Shown here: piece after piece, positions 1 to 5,681 of the stretch
Position numbering within the stretch: the first letter of the stretch is position 1
How the letters are laid out: every line of letters begins with the position of its first letter
NCBI GenBank assembly: GCA_947462515.1
Contig: CANHPJ010000134.1
Span: forward strand, 1 to 5,681
From: Bacteroidota bacterium
GTDB taxonomy: Bacteria > Bacteroidota > Bacteroidia > JACCXN01
Direction of reading: 5' to 3'
DNA: 5,681 nucleotides
Made by a program: the position numbers and the translations under genes
Notes under the pieces: model-generated
What the model was told of the DNA's origin: nothing
The model's database searches: none
Seen by the model: only the letters and a program-made list of their open reading frames with translations

Positions 1-281
1 GTTTTTATAAAGTAATTTTTAAGCATGCCTTGAAAAATGCACTAAATCCTGTTGTGACAGCCGTATCGGGCTTTTTTGCCAGTTTAATGGCCGGTGCAGT
101 GTTTGTGGAATGGATATTTGGTTGGCAAGGTATCGGAAAAGAGGTTGTTACCGCCTTGGAGAAATATGATTTCCCTGTAGTTATGGGAACTGTTTTGGTA
201 ATAGCATCCATATTTGTTTTGGTAAACATTATTGTAGATATAATCTATGGTATTTTGGATCCAAGAATCAGAGTTAGATAG
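1..281 (+). CDS. ABC transporter permease, DppB/OppB type (C-terminal fragment)
   Basis: This is the 3' end of an inner-membrane permease of the dipeptide/oligopeptide/nickel (DppB/OppB) family, which forms the substrate channel with a second permease and ATPase subunits. The first complete codon is at base 3 and the stop TAG is at 279-281; the gene begins outside the window. The fragment opens with FKHALKNALNPVVTAV, which matches the cytoplasmic EAA-type coupling loop of this family (usual form RHALRNALLPVVT). A membrane segment follows, then FGWQGIGKEVV, a strongly hydrophobic last membrane helix (VVMGTVLVIASIFVLVNIIV) and the ending LDPRIRVR, which is typical of the B rather than the C permease subunit. 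A TTG at base 30 could be read as a start, but the same frame is open and homologous upstream of it, so it is an internal leucine. The substrate cannot be told from this fragment. The family call is strong; the B-subunit assignment is based on the C-terminal signature. Confidence 0.93.
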   Translation, partial: FYKVIFKHALKNALNPVVTAVSGFFASLMAGAVFVEWIFGWQGIGKEVVTALEKYDFPVVMGTVLVIASIFVLVNIIVDIIYGILDPRIRVR

Positions 282-304
282 CATTAATAATAAAAAGTAG
301 TTAG
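282..304 (+). other. AT-rich spacer between permease gene and tpiA
   Basis: This 23-base spacer is almost entirely A and T. It contains no GGAGG-like ribosome binding site ahead of the tpiA ATG, as is usual for Bacteroidota, where A-rich leaders replace the Shine-Dalgarno sequence. No TTTG / TAnnTTTG promoter of the Bacteroidota type and no hairpin terminator could be made out here, so tpiA may be transcribed from upstream. That is an inference from the absence of signals. Confidence 0.5.
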
Positions 305-1066
305 ATGAGAAAAAAAATTGTAGCTGGAAATTGGAAAATGAACAAGACTTTGCCCGAAGGAAAACAGCTTATTAAAAGTATAATTGACGAACTCAACCAT
401 AGAAATAATAAGGAGGTAAAAATAGTTTTAGCACCCAGTTTTGTTCATCTTCAAAATGCAGTTGAACTTGTGAGTGAATTCAACCAGATTTCTGTAGCTG
501 CTCAAAATTGTTCTGATAAATCTAGCGGTGCATATACAGGAGAAGTATCAGCAGAGATAATCAATTCCGTTGGTTGTGAGTATGTAATCATAGGACATTC
601 AGAAAGAAGATTATATTATTTAGAAACCAATAATATACTTTCGGAAAAGGTAAATCAAGCCTTAAATAATCAGCTCCATGTTATATTTTGCTGTGGTGAA
701 AGTATAGAAGAGCGAAATGACCAAAAACATTTTGAAATAATTAAAAGCCAATTAACGGAGGGGCTTTTTCAAATATCAGATAATCAGATAGATAAGATTG
801 TAATTGCTTATGAGCCTGTGTGGGCTATCGGAACCGGGTTAACTGCTTCGCCCGAACAAGCCCAGGAAATGCATCAATTCATCAGAATGGTAGTTTCAGA
901 AAAATTTGGGGAGCATAAAGCAAATAACATTTCTATCTTGTATGGTGGAAGCTGCAGTTCGTCCAACGCAAAATCAATATTTAATCAAAAAGACGTTGAT
1001 GGTGGCCTAATAGGAGGTGCCTCTCTTAAATCCGTTGACTTTGTTGACATAATTAATTCTTTTTAA
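305..1066 (+). CDS. tpiA: triosephosphate isomerase
   Basis: This cytoplasmic TIM-barrel enzyme interconverts dihydroxyacetone phosphate and glyceraldehyde 3-phosphate in glycolysis and gluconeogenesis; the family normally works as a homodimer. The product has 253 residues, the usual length. The N-terminal AGNWKMN supplies Asn9 and Lys11. VIIGHSERR carries the electrophilic His98, and AYEPVWAIGTG carries the catalytic base Glu170 followed by the mobile loop 6 (about 171-181). The phosphate-binding elements YGGS (213-216) and GGLIGGASL (233-241) are both present. Loop 6 reads GTGLTAS where many bacteria have GTGKTAT. The region after YGGS reads CSSSNA where many bacteria have VKPxNA. Both look like lineage variation and leave the active site complete. 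The ATG at 305 puts the first beta strand (KKIVAGNW) at the expected distance from the start. The stop codon overlaps the prmA start by one base. Confidence 0.98.
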   Translation: MRKKIVAGNWKMNKTLPEGKQLIKSIIDELNHRNNKEVKIVLAPSFVHLQNAVELVSEFNQISVAAQNCSDKSSGAYTGEVSAEIINSVGCEYVIIGHSERRLYYLETNNILSEKVNQALNNQLHVIFCCGESIEERNDQKHFEIIKSQLTEGLFQISDNQIDKIVIAYEPVWAIGTGLTASPEQAQEMHQFIRMVVSEKFGEHKANNISILYGGSCSSSNAKSIFNQKDVDGGLIGGASLKSVDFVDIINSF

Positions 1067-1068
1067 TG
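1064..1068 (+). other. tpiA stop / prmA start overlap (TAATG)
   Basis: The tpiA stop TAA (1064-1066) and the prmA start ATG (1066-1068) share one A. No purine-rich Shine-Dalgarno sequence precedes this ATG; the preceding bases are AATTAATTCTTTT. This geometry suggests translational coupling, in which ribosomes finishing tpiA restart on prmA. The overlap is seen directly; the coupling is inferred. Confidence 0.8.
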
Positions 1069-1902
1069 GATTACATAGAAGTTTCTTTTTCAGTTTCTCC
1101 GAAAGATCCGGCAACTGAAATATTAATAGCTGAATTGGGTGAATTGAATTACGAGATGTTTCAGGAAACAGAATCCGGTGTATTAGCATATGTACCTGCC
1201 GATTTATTTTCATTAGATAATTTAAATTCAATTGAATTAATGAATAATGACTTGGCTCTTATTTCCTTTGAATACAAGCTTATCCAAGATCAAAATTGGA
1301 ATAGCGAGTGGGAAAAGAATTTCCAACCCATAATTGTCGACGACACCTGTGTGGTAAGAGCTCCTTTTCATCATTTGGATAAAGAATATCTATTTGATTT
1401 AATAGTTGAGCCTAAAATGTCTTTTGGTACCGGACATCATGAAACAACTTTTTTGATGTTGAGTCATATACTTACTTTGAATATCAGCGATATGAAAGTA
1501 TTGGATATGGGTTGCGGAACAGCTGTTTTGGCAATTTTGGCTGCAAAAAAACAGGCAAAGGAAATTTTGGCCATAGATATTGATGAATGGGCAGTAGAAA
1601 ATTCTCTTGAAAATATCACACGCAATAATATTACTAACGTAAAAGTTATAAAAGGAGATGCTCAATTATTGGACAATGAATCCGATTACGATTTAGTTTT
1701 CGCTAATATTAATAGAAATATTTTATTAAAGGATATTGCAAAATATCATGCTGTAATGAAAAAAAATGCCTTTTTGCTATTAAGTGGGTTTTTTGTAACT
1801 GATATTAATTCTTTACTCGAGGCTAGTTCATCGCTTGGTTTTGATCTACAGAATAGCTTAGAAAAAAATAACTGGGCAATGCTTTGTCTGAAAAAACAAT
1901 AA
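1066..1902 (+). CDS. prmA: ribosomal protein L11 methyltransferase
   Basis: PrmA is a cytoplasmic S-adenosylmethionine-dependent enzyme that methylates amino groups of ribosomal protein L11. The product has 278 residues, close to the family's usual length. Residues 1 to about 70 form the divergent N-terminal substrate-recognition domain. The linker signature QNWNSEWEKNFQPI (76-89) matches the family pattern NWxxxWxxxFxP. The catalytic Rossmann domain follows: PKMSFGTGHHETT (116-128) is the PrmA hallmark, VLDMGCGTAVLAILAA (145-160) is SAM-binding motif I, AIDIDEWAVENS (169-180) holds the acidic residues expected to bind the SAM ribose, and FANINRNIL (212-220) is motif IV. Motif I has Ala in GCGTA where most bacteria have Gly, a change compatible with function. 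The start is fixed by the overlap with tpiA and by the conserved opening strand YIEVSFSV. In many Bacteroidota clpS follows prmA; here a large exported-protein gene follows instead. Confidence 0.97.
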   Translation: MDYIEVSFSVSPKDPATEILIAELGELNYEMFQETESGVLAYVPADLFSLDNLNSIELMNNDLALISFEYKLIQDQNWNSEWEKNFQPIIVDDTCVVRAPFHHLDKEYLFDLIVEPKMSFGTGHHETTFLMLSHILTLNISDMKVLDMGCGTAVLAILAAKKQAKEILAIDIDEWAVENSLENITRNNITNVKVIKGDAQLLDNESDYDLVFANINRNILLKDIAKYHAVMKKNAFLLLSGFFVTDINSLLEASSSLGFDLQNSLEKNNWAMLCLKKQ

Positions 1903-1910
1903 GTGAAATT

Positions 1911-1973
1911 ATGCTTAAGTTTAAAGTATTTATTGTAATAATTTTTTCTGTTTTTACCTCCGTTTGCTATGCA
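1911..1973 (+). other. signal peptide of the large exported protein
   Basis: Residues 1-21 have the three expected parts: a short positive N-region (MLKFK), a hydrophobic core (VFIVIIFSVF) and a polar C-region ending Cys-Tyr-Ala. Cleavage by signal peptidase I after Ala21 would expose Gln22-Thr-Pro; an A|Q junction is common in Bacteroidota. Cys19 is preceded by Val, not Gly/Ala/Ser, so it does not fit a lipoprotein box. Confidence 0.85.
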
Positions 1974-4900
1974 CAAACACCAATAAAGGTGTTCTCAGCA
2001 GATTCTGCTCGTTTCATGCAGGAAATGACAGATTTTTTTATTGAGGATAATAAAAAAGAAGGTAAAGAGTTTATGCAGGAGTTTATGGTGGAATTTTTCT
2101 CGGGTAAGTTTTCCGAAAAAGAGAAAGATAATATCTACAGGACTTCCAATTTCATGCTCAAAAAACGATTAAAGCCATTTCCTGACTTTAAAAGCTATTT
2201 GTCCATTATGATTAAGTTCGCCAATTCCCCTAAATTAAAGGAAAGTTATAATTCATGGCAAATTAGCTTAGAACAAGTAATCGAAAAATCAAACAGTAGA
2301 AGATTTGCAGACTTTATATACAGCAGTGAATTGCTGTTTACAGAAAACATCATATATCAAACATCTACAATTTCATGGAAGTCAAACAACAGTAACTTCA
2401 CATTTGAATTTGACAGCCTACCCTTCGTATCGTTTCCCATGCTTGATTTAAAATGTGAATCAAAAAACGATAGTACTGTAATTTACAATACATCAGGTAT
2501 TTGTTATATTACTGAAGGGAAATGGATTGGCAGTGGGGGAAATGTAAATTGGCTTAGAACAGGTATTGACGATAAAACCATTATTGCTGAGTTAAAAGAT
2601 TATAATATTGCCCTAAAAATGCCCTACTTTAAGGCAGATTCGGTGACTTTCTACAATTTGAAATATTTTGACCATTCCTTATTAGGTAGTCTCGAAGATA
2701 AAATTTTAGCTAATGTCACAGAACGTTCTGCAACCTATCCGAGGTTCGAATCTTATGATAAACGTTTTGAAATTAAAAACATCATTGATAGTGTAGACTA
2801 TAATGGTGGATTTTCAATGGTTGGCTCTAAATTTATTGGCTCAGGATCGGAGACAGAACCCGCTCTTTTAACATTTTACAGAAACAAAAAAAAGCTATTT
2901 GTTGCTAGTTCTGATGTTTTCCTTATTAGGAAAGAAAGGATATCATCTGACAAAGCAGCCATAAAAATTTTTCTCGAAAATGACTCCATTTTTCATCCGG
3001 GACTTCAACTAAAATTAATTACTTCCGAAAGAGAATTAACCCTTTTTCGCGATGGTAAAGGAATATCCTTAGCACCATATTACAACTCCTATCACAAGGT
3101 AGATATGGATTTTGAAGCACTTTTTTGGAAGCTCGATCAGCCATTAGTTCAAATGCAGGGAATGAAAGGCAGCACCAAAACAGATGCTAAATTGGAATCA
3201 TATAATCTTTATTTACCTTATCTATATGATAAACTCTTTACCATGAGTCCGGATCATATTCTATTAGTTTTGAGAGATATATCTAAAAAGTTCAATTCAA
3301 GGGAATTTTTGGCCAATGATGTATCAAAAAACCTTGGATATTCCATGAACGATGTGGGTCCGATGTTGTTTATTCTTTCAAATTTGGGTTTTGTTTCTTA
3401 TAATACCATTACTCAAAAAGTTATTCTAAAAGATAAACTTTTTTATTACATTGATTATAATGCCAGAAGAAGAGATTATGATGTAATTGAATTCAATTCT
3501 GATATACAAGGACTTCCAAATGCAACCTTGAATCTTGACAATTATAATATCGCTCTGCGCGGCATACCTCAAATTAATTTGAGTGACTCTCAAAATGTAT
3601 TTATTTATCCTAAAGGGAATTCTATTTTGTTAAAGAAAAATAGAGATTTTGACTTTTCCGGAAGAGTACATGCGGGTTTATTCGATCTGTATGGTAAGGA
3701 GTTTTCCTTTGATTATGAGACTTTTAAAATTAATCTAATTAAAGTGGATTCTTTAAGTATTTCAGTAAAAACCGAAGAAGTGGATGATGAAGGTAGAATT
3801 AAAATGAAAAGGGTAAAAACTGTTATTGAAGATATACAGGGTGATTTATTACTCGATGCGCCAACAAATAAATCGGGTTTGCTTGATAATCCAAATTATC
3901 CAATAATTAATAGTAGGAAAGAATCCTATGTATACTATGATAGACCTAATATTCAAAAAGGAGTATATAAAAGAGATAAATTTTACTTCAAGTTAGAGCC
4001 TTTTAGTTTTGACAGCATCAATAGTTTTCAAAATGAGGCTTTGAAATTTAAGGGATTGTTTGTTTCTGCTGGAATTTTCCCTGACTTTGAGGAGGAACTT
4101 GCACTACAGGAAGATTATTCATTAGGATTTAAAAGAAAAGCTCCGGCAGGCGGCTACCCGGTATACGGAGGTAAAGCCCAATTTATGAATAATATCAAAC
4201 TTAGTCATGAGGGTTTAAAGGGAGATGGTTCTTTAAAGTATCTTGGCTCTACTACCTGGTCTGATGATATGATGTTTTTCCCAGATTCAGTTAATGCTTT
4301 GGCACAAAAGCATGAAGAATTAGAGCAGGCAGGCAAAGTTGAATTTCCTCAAGTTATGGGGGAGGGTGTTTATACCCATTACCGTCCTAAATTGGATATA
4401 ATGCAAATAGATAAAAAGACAAGCCCTATATCCATGTTTAATAATCAAACACAGCATTATGGAACACTTTTTCTGGAACCTTCCGGATTGAGGGGTAAAG
4501 GCTTGATGACTTTTGAAGTGGCTGAAATGGAATCAAATGATTACAAATACAAACTAAATGAATTTTTTACCGATACTTGTAATTTCAGACTAACAAACAC
4601 TGCTGCCTCTGAATTTGCTTTCAAAACAAATAATGTGAACGCTCACGTTGATTTTAATAATCGTTCAGCAAAATTTAAACCAAATACAGGCGGCTCTTTT
4701 GTTGAGTTTCCTATGAATCAATATATCTGTTTTGTTGAAGAATTCACCTGGTTTATGGATAAGCAAGAAATTGCTCTAGCCGGCACGGACGTTAAAAAAT
4801 CGGTAGGATCTGAATCAACCAATTCAGATATGGACTTAAAAGGTTCTCAATTTATTTCTGTTCATCCAAAACAGGATTCACTTAACTTTTTTTCAACATC

Positions 4901-5681
4901 TTCTATCTATAATTTGAATGATAATATTATCTATTCAAAAGGAGTTAAATATTTTAATGTTGCTGATGCACTTCTTTATCCCGATAGCGGTTCAGTTATA
5001 GTTGAGAAAAAAGCAAAGATGCGTACACTTGAAAACGCTACCATTATAGCAAATAATGTTACCAAGTATCATAGTATTTATAACTCTACAATAGACGTTT
5101 CTGGTAAAAAAAGTTACCAGGGAAGCGGATTATATGATTATTTAGATGAAAATTTAAGTAAACAGGAAATTAAATTCGAAAAAATTATTGTAGATACAAC
5201 TGGTCAGACATATGCTGAGGGTAGAATATCAGAGGATAAGAAATTCCAGCTGAGTCCAAATTTTGATTTTAAGGGGGAGGTTAAATTAGAATCAAAAATT
5301 AAATACCTGACATTTGATGGAGCAGCTAGGATAAATCATTACTGCGATCCTTTAGCTAAAAATTGGCTGAAATTTCAGGCCGAAATTAATCCTATAGAAA
5401 TCTATATTCCTATTTCTAATGATCCTGAAGAGATTAATAGCGATAAACTATCTTTAGGACTCATGCTATCTAACGATTCGGTTGGGATATACTCTTCCTT
5501 TTTATCGAAAAAAATGAGAGTAAGCGATTCTAAAGTCTTAACCGCAGATGGGTTTTTAGTTTTCGATAAAGTAAGCCAAGAATACAGGGTTTCTAACAAG
5601 GAGAAGTTGAACGAGCAATCTTTGCCTGGTAACTATGTCAGTTTAAACTCTAAAGATTGTATCCTAAATGGTGAAGGAAAA
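1911..5681 (+). CDS. large exported repeat-containing protein of unknown function (3' end missing)
   Basis: A single frame runs from ATG 1911 to the window edge without a stop: 1257 codons, all intact. I do not recognise a characterised family. The start is supported by a clear signal peptide (residues 1-21, ending CYA|QT) and by lying 8 bases after the prmA stop. The mature N-terminus to about residue 145 is rich in charged and helix-forming residues. From about 150 onward the chain reads as alternating beta strands and turns, for example GKWIGSGGNVNW (203-214). This is interrupted by a winged-helix-like segment at 446-514. Further conspicuous blocks are APAGGYPVYGGKA (744-756), NVNAHVDFNNR (908-918) and FPMNQYICFVEEFTWFMD (933-950), rich in the aromatic and glycine residues that tend to be conserved. 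Two families of internal repeats are listed separately. No transmembrane helix follows the signal peptide and there is no lipobox, so it is likely periplasmic, outer-membrane-associated or surface-exposed. A C-terminal sorting domain, if any, would lie beyond the window. Mature-chain cysteines are at 182, 198, 890, 940, 1145 and 1250. A structural or envelope role is possible but unsupported. Confidence 0.9.
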   Translation, partial: MLKFKVFIVIIFSVFTSVCYAQTPIKVFSADSARFMQEMTDFFIEDNKKEGKEFMQEFMVEFFSGKFSEKEKDNIYRTSNFMLKKRLKPFPDFKSYLSIMIKFANSPKLKESYNSWQISLEQVIEKSNSRRFADFIYSSELLFTENIIYQTSTISWKSNNSNFTFEFDSLPFVSFPMLDLKCESKNDSTVIYNTSGICYITEGKWIGSGGNVNWLRTGIDDKTIIAELKDYNIALKMPYFKADSVTFYNLKYFDHSLLGSLEDKILANVTERSATYPRFESYDKRFEIKNIIDSVDYNGGFSMVGSKFIGSGSETEPALLTFYRNKKKLFVASSDVFLIRKERISSDKAAIKIFLENDSIFHPGLQLKLITSERELTLFRDGKGISLAPYYNSYHKVDMDFEALFWKLDQPLVQMQGMKGSTKTDAKLESYNLYLPYLYDKLFTMSPDHILLVLRDISKKFNSREFLANDVSKNLGYSMNDVGPMLFILSNLGFVSYNTITQKVILKDKLFYYIDYNARRRDYDVIEFNSDIQGLPNATLNLDNYNIALRGIPQINLSDSQNVFIYPKGNSILLKKNRDFDFSGRVHAGLFDLYGKEFSFDYETFKINLIKVDSLSISVKTEEVDDEGRIKMKRVKTVIEDIQGDLLLDAPTNKSGLLDNPNYPIINSRKESYVYYDRPNIQKGVYKRDKFYFKLEPFSFDSINSFQNEALKFKGLFVSAGIFPDFEEELALQEDYSLGFKRKAPAGGYPVYGGKAQFMNNIKLSHEGLKGDGSLKYLGSTTWSDDMMFFPDSVNALAQKHEELEQAGKVEFPQVMGEGVYTHYRPKLDIMQIDKKTSPISMFNNQTQHYGTLFLEPSGLRGKGLMTFEVAEMESNDYKYKLNEFFTDTCNFRLTNTAASEFAFKTNNVNAHVDFNNRSAKFKPNTGGSFVEFPMNQYICFVEEFTWFMDKQEIALAGTDVKKSVGSESTNSDMDLKGSQFISVHPKQDSLNFFSTSSIYNLNDNIIYSKGVKYFNVADALLYPDSGSVIVEKKAKMRTLENATIIANNVTKYHSIYNSTIDVSGKKSYQGSGLYDYLDENLSKQEIKFEKIIVDTTGQTYAEGRISEDKKFQLSPNFDFKGEVKLESKIKYLTFDGAARINHYCDPLAKNWLKFQAEINPIEIYIPISNDPEEINSDKLSLGLMLSNDSVGIYSSFLSKKMRVSDSKVLTADGFLVFDKVSQEYRVSNKEKLNEQSLPGNYVSLNSKDCILNGEGK
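2598..2846 (+). repeat. internal protein repeat, family A, unit 1 (residues 230-312)
   Basis: The unit opens with DYNIALK, continues through ADSVTFYN and LEDKI, and ends with a glycine-rich strand pair YNGGFSMVGSKFIGSG (297-312). It resembles units 2 and 3 in the order of its blocks. Identity is low outside the blocks, so this is a by-eye assignment. Confidence 0.4.
3246..3452 (+). other. winged-helix-like segment inside the exported protein (residues 446-514)
   Basis: Residues 448-461 (DHILLVLRDISKKF) read as helix 1, 463-475 (SREFLANDVSKNL) as strand plus helix 2, and 478-492 (SMNDVGPMLFILSNL) as helix 3. GFVSYNTITQKVIL (493-506) then forms a candidate beta-hairpin wing and KLFYYI (509-514) a closing strand. 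The NLGFVSY turn after the third helix is the pattern seen in many winged-helix proteins. Because the host protein is exported, DNA binding is unlikely; a protein-binding use of the fold is more plausible. This is a fold guess from pattern only. Confidence 0.45.
3540..3710 (+). repeat. internal protein repeat, family A, unit 2 (residues 544-600)
   Basis: It opens with NYNIALRG, nearly the same as DYNIALK in unit 1. It continues GIPQINLSDS, then FIYPKGNSILLKK, which parallels LLYPDSGSVIVEKK in unit 3. FDFSGRV (580-586) parallels FDFKGEV (1118-1124) further along. Confidence 0.5.
4200..4298 (+). repeat. internal protein repeat, family B, unit 1 (residues 764-796)
   Basis: The unit reads LSHEGLKGDGSL, a strand, an acidic SDD, then FFPDSVNA. 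It shares the pattern G-L-[KR]-G-[DK]-G, then S-[DN]-D, then F-x-D-[ST], with the stretch starting 91 residues later. Confidence 0.5.
4473..4592 (+). repeat. internal protein repeat, family B, unit 2 (residues 855-894)
   Basis: The unit reads LEPSGLRGKGLM, a strand, SND, then FFTDTCNFRL. It aligns with the unit at residues 764-796 with a short insertion of about five residues. A possible third copy begins at the window edge (LNGEGK, residues 1252-1257), but too little of it is visible to list. Confidence 0.5.
4920..5141 (+). repeat. internal protein repeat, family A, unit 3 (residues 1004-1077)
   Basis: It opens DNIIYSKGVKYFNVADA, continues LLYPDSGSVIVEKK (1021-1034) and ends with GKKSYQGSGLYDY (1065-1077), which parallels the glycine-rich end of unit 1. 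The spacing from opening block to glycine-rich block is about 61 residues here and about 67 in unit 1, which supports a true repeat over chance similarity. Confidence 0.45.

Noticed and set aside
214..262. Bacteroidota-type promoter ahead of tpiA (TTTTGG ... TATTTTGG)
   Set aside because: The match to TTTG / TAnnTTTG is imperfect, lies within the permease coding sequence and is unremarkable in such AT-rich DNA.
30..281. A separate small protein starting at TTG 30
   Set aside because: The same frame is open to the window edge and the residues before it (FYKVIFKHA) continue the permease family pattern, so it is the end of a longer gene.
1399..1976. Small minus-strand open frames opposite prmA and its 3' end (1399-1665 and 1746-1976)
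   Set aside because: They lie antisense to a well-supported gene and give Cys/Phe/Tyr/Asn-rich products with no recognisable domain. The same reasoning removes minus-strand frames at 5-284, 1007-1231 and 5402-5599.
1911..1976. Lipoprotein signal peptide using Cys19 of the large protein
   Set aside because: The residues before Cys19 are Thr-Ser-Val; a lipobox needs Gly, Ala or Ser at -1. Cleavage after Ala21 by signal peptidase I fits better.
1911..5681. TamB/AsmA-like or TonB-dependent receptor identity for the large protein
   Set aside because: The beta-rich repeats invite the TamB comparison, but that family has an uncleaved N-terminal anchor and its characteristic C-terminal domain is not visible here. 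No plug domain or TonB box is seen near the N-terminus.

Overview
The window is AT-rich DNA in which almost every base is coding, and all real genes read on the + strand. It most likely comes from a member of the Bacteroidota. The evidence is the adjacent tpiA-prmA pair, the MSFGTGHHETT form of the PrmA signature, the lack of Shine-Dalgarno-like sequences before the starts, and a very large exported protein of a style common in that phylum (signal peptide ending in CYA|QT). The phylum call is inference; no finer placement is justified.

Layout: (1) bases 1-281, the C-terminal end of a DppB/OppB-type ABC transporter permease, cut by the window's left edge; (2) a 23-base spacer; (3) 305-1066, tpiA, triosephosphate isomerase, complete; (4) 1066-1902, prmA, ribosomal protein L11 methyltransferase, complete, whose start codon shares one base with the tpiA stop; (5) an 8-base spacer; (6) 1911 to the right edge, a single uninterrupted frame of 1257 codons encoding a large exported protein with no stop inside the window. 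The last gene fills two thirds of the window.

tpiA, prmA and the large gene are packed tightly enough to be one transcription unit, perhaps continuing from the permease. The first two are housekeeping enzymes (glycolysis and ribosomal protein modification) with all their signature residues intact. Their products have no evident functional link to the large protein, so the neighbourhood does not reveal its role.

The large protein is the part worth attention. It has a signal peptide, a helical N-terminal region, then long stretches that read as beta-strand-rich. Inside it I see two families of divergent internal repeats and a segment of about 70 residues that reads like a winged-helix fold, which is unexpected in an exported protein. 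I do not recognise a characterised family and assign no function. No RNA genes, mobile elements, CRISPR arrays, convincing promoters or terminators were seen, and there is no gene-free stretch longer than 23 bases.
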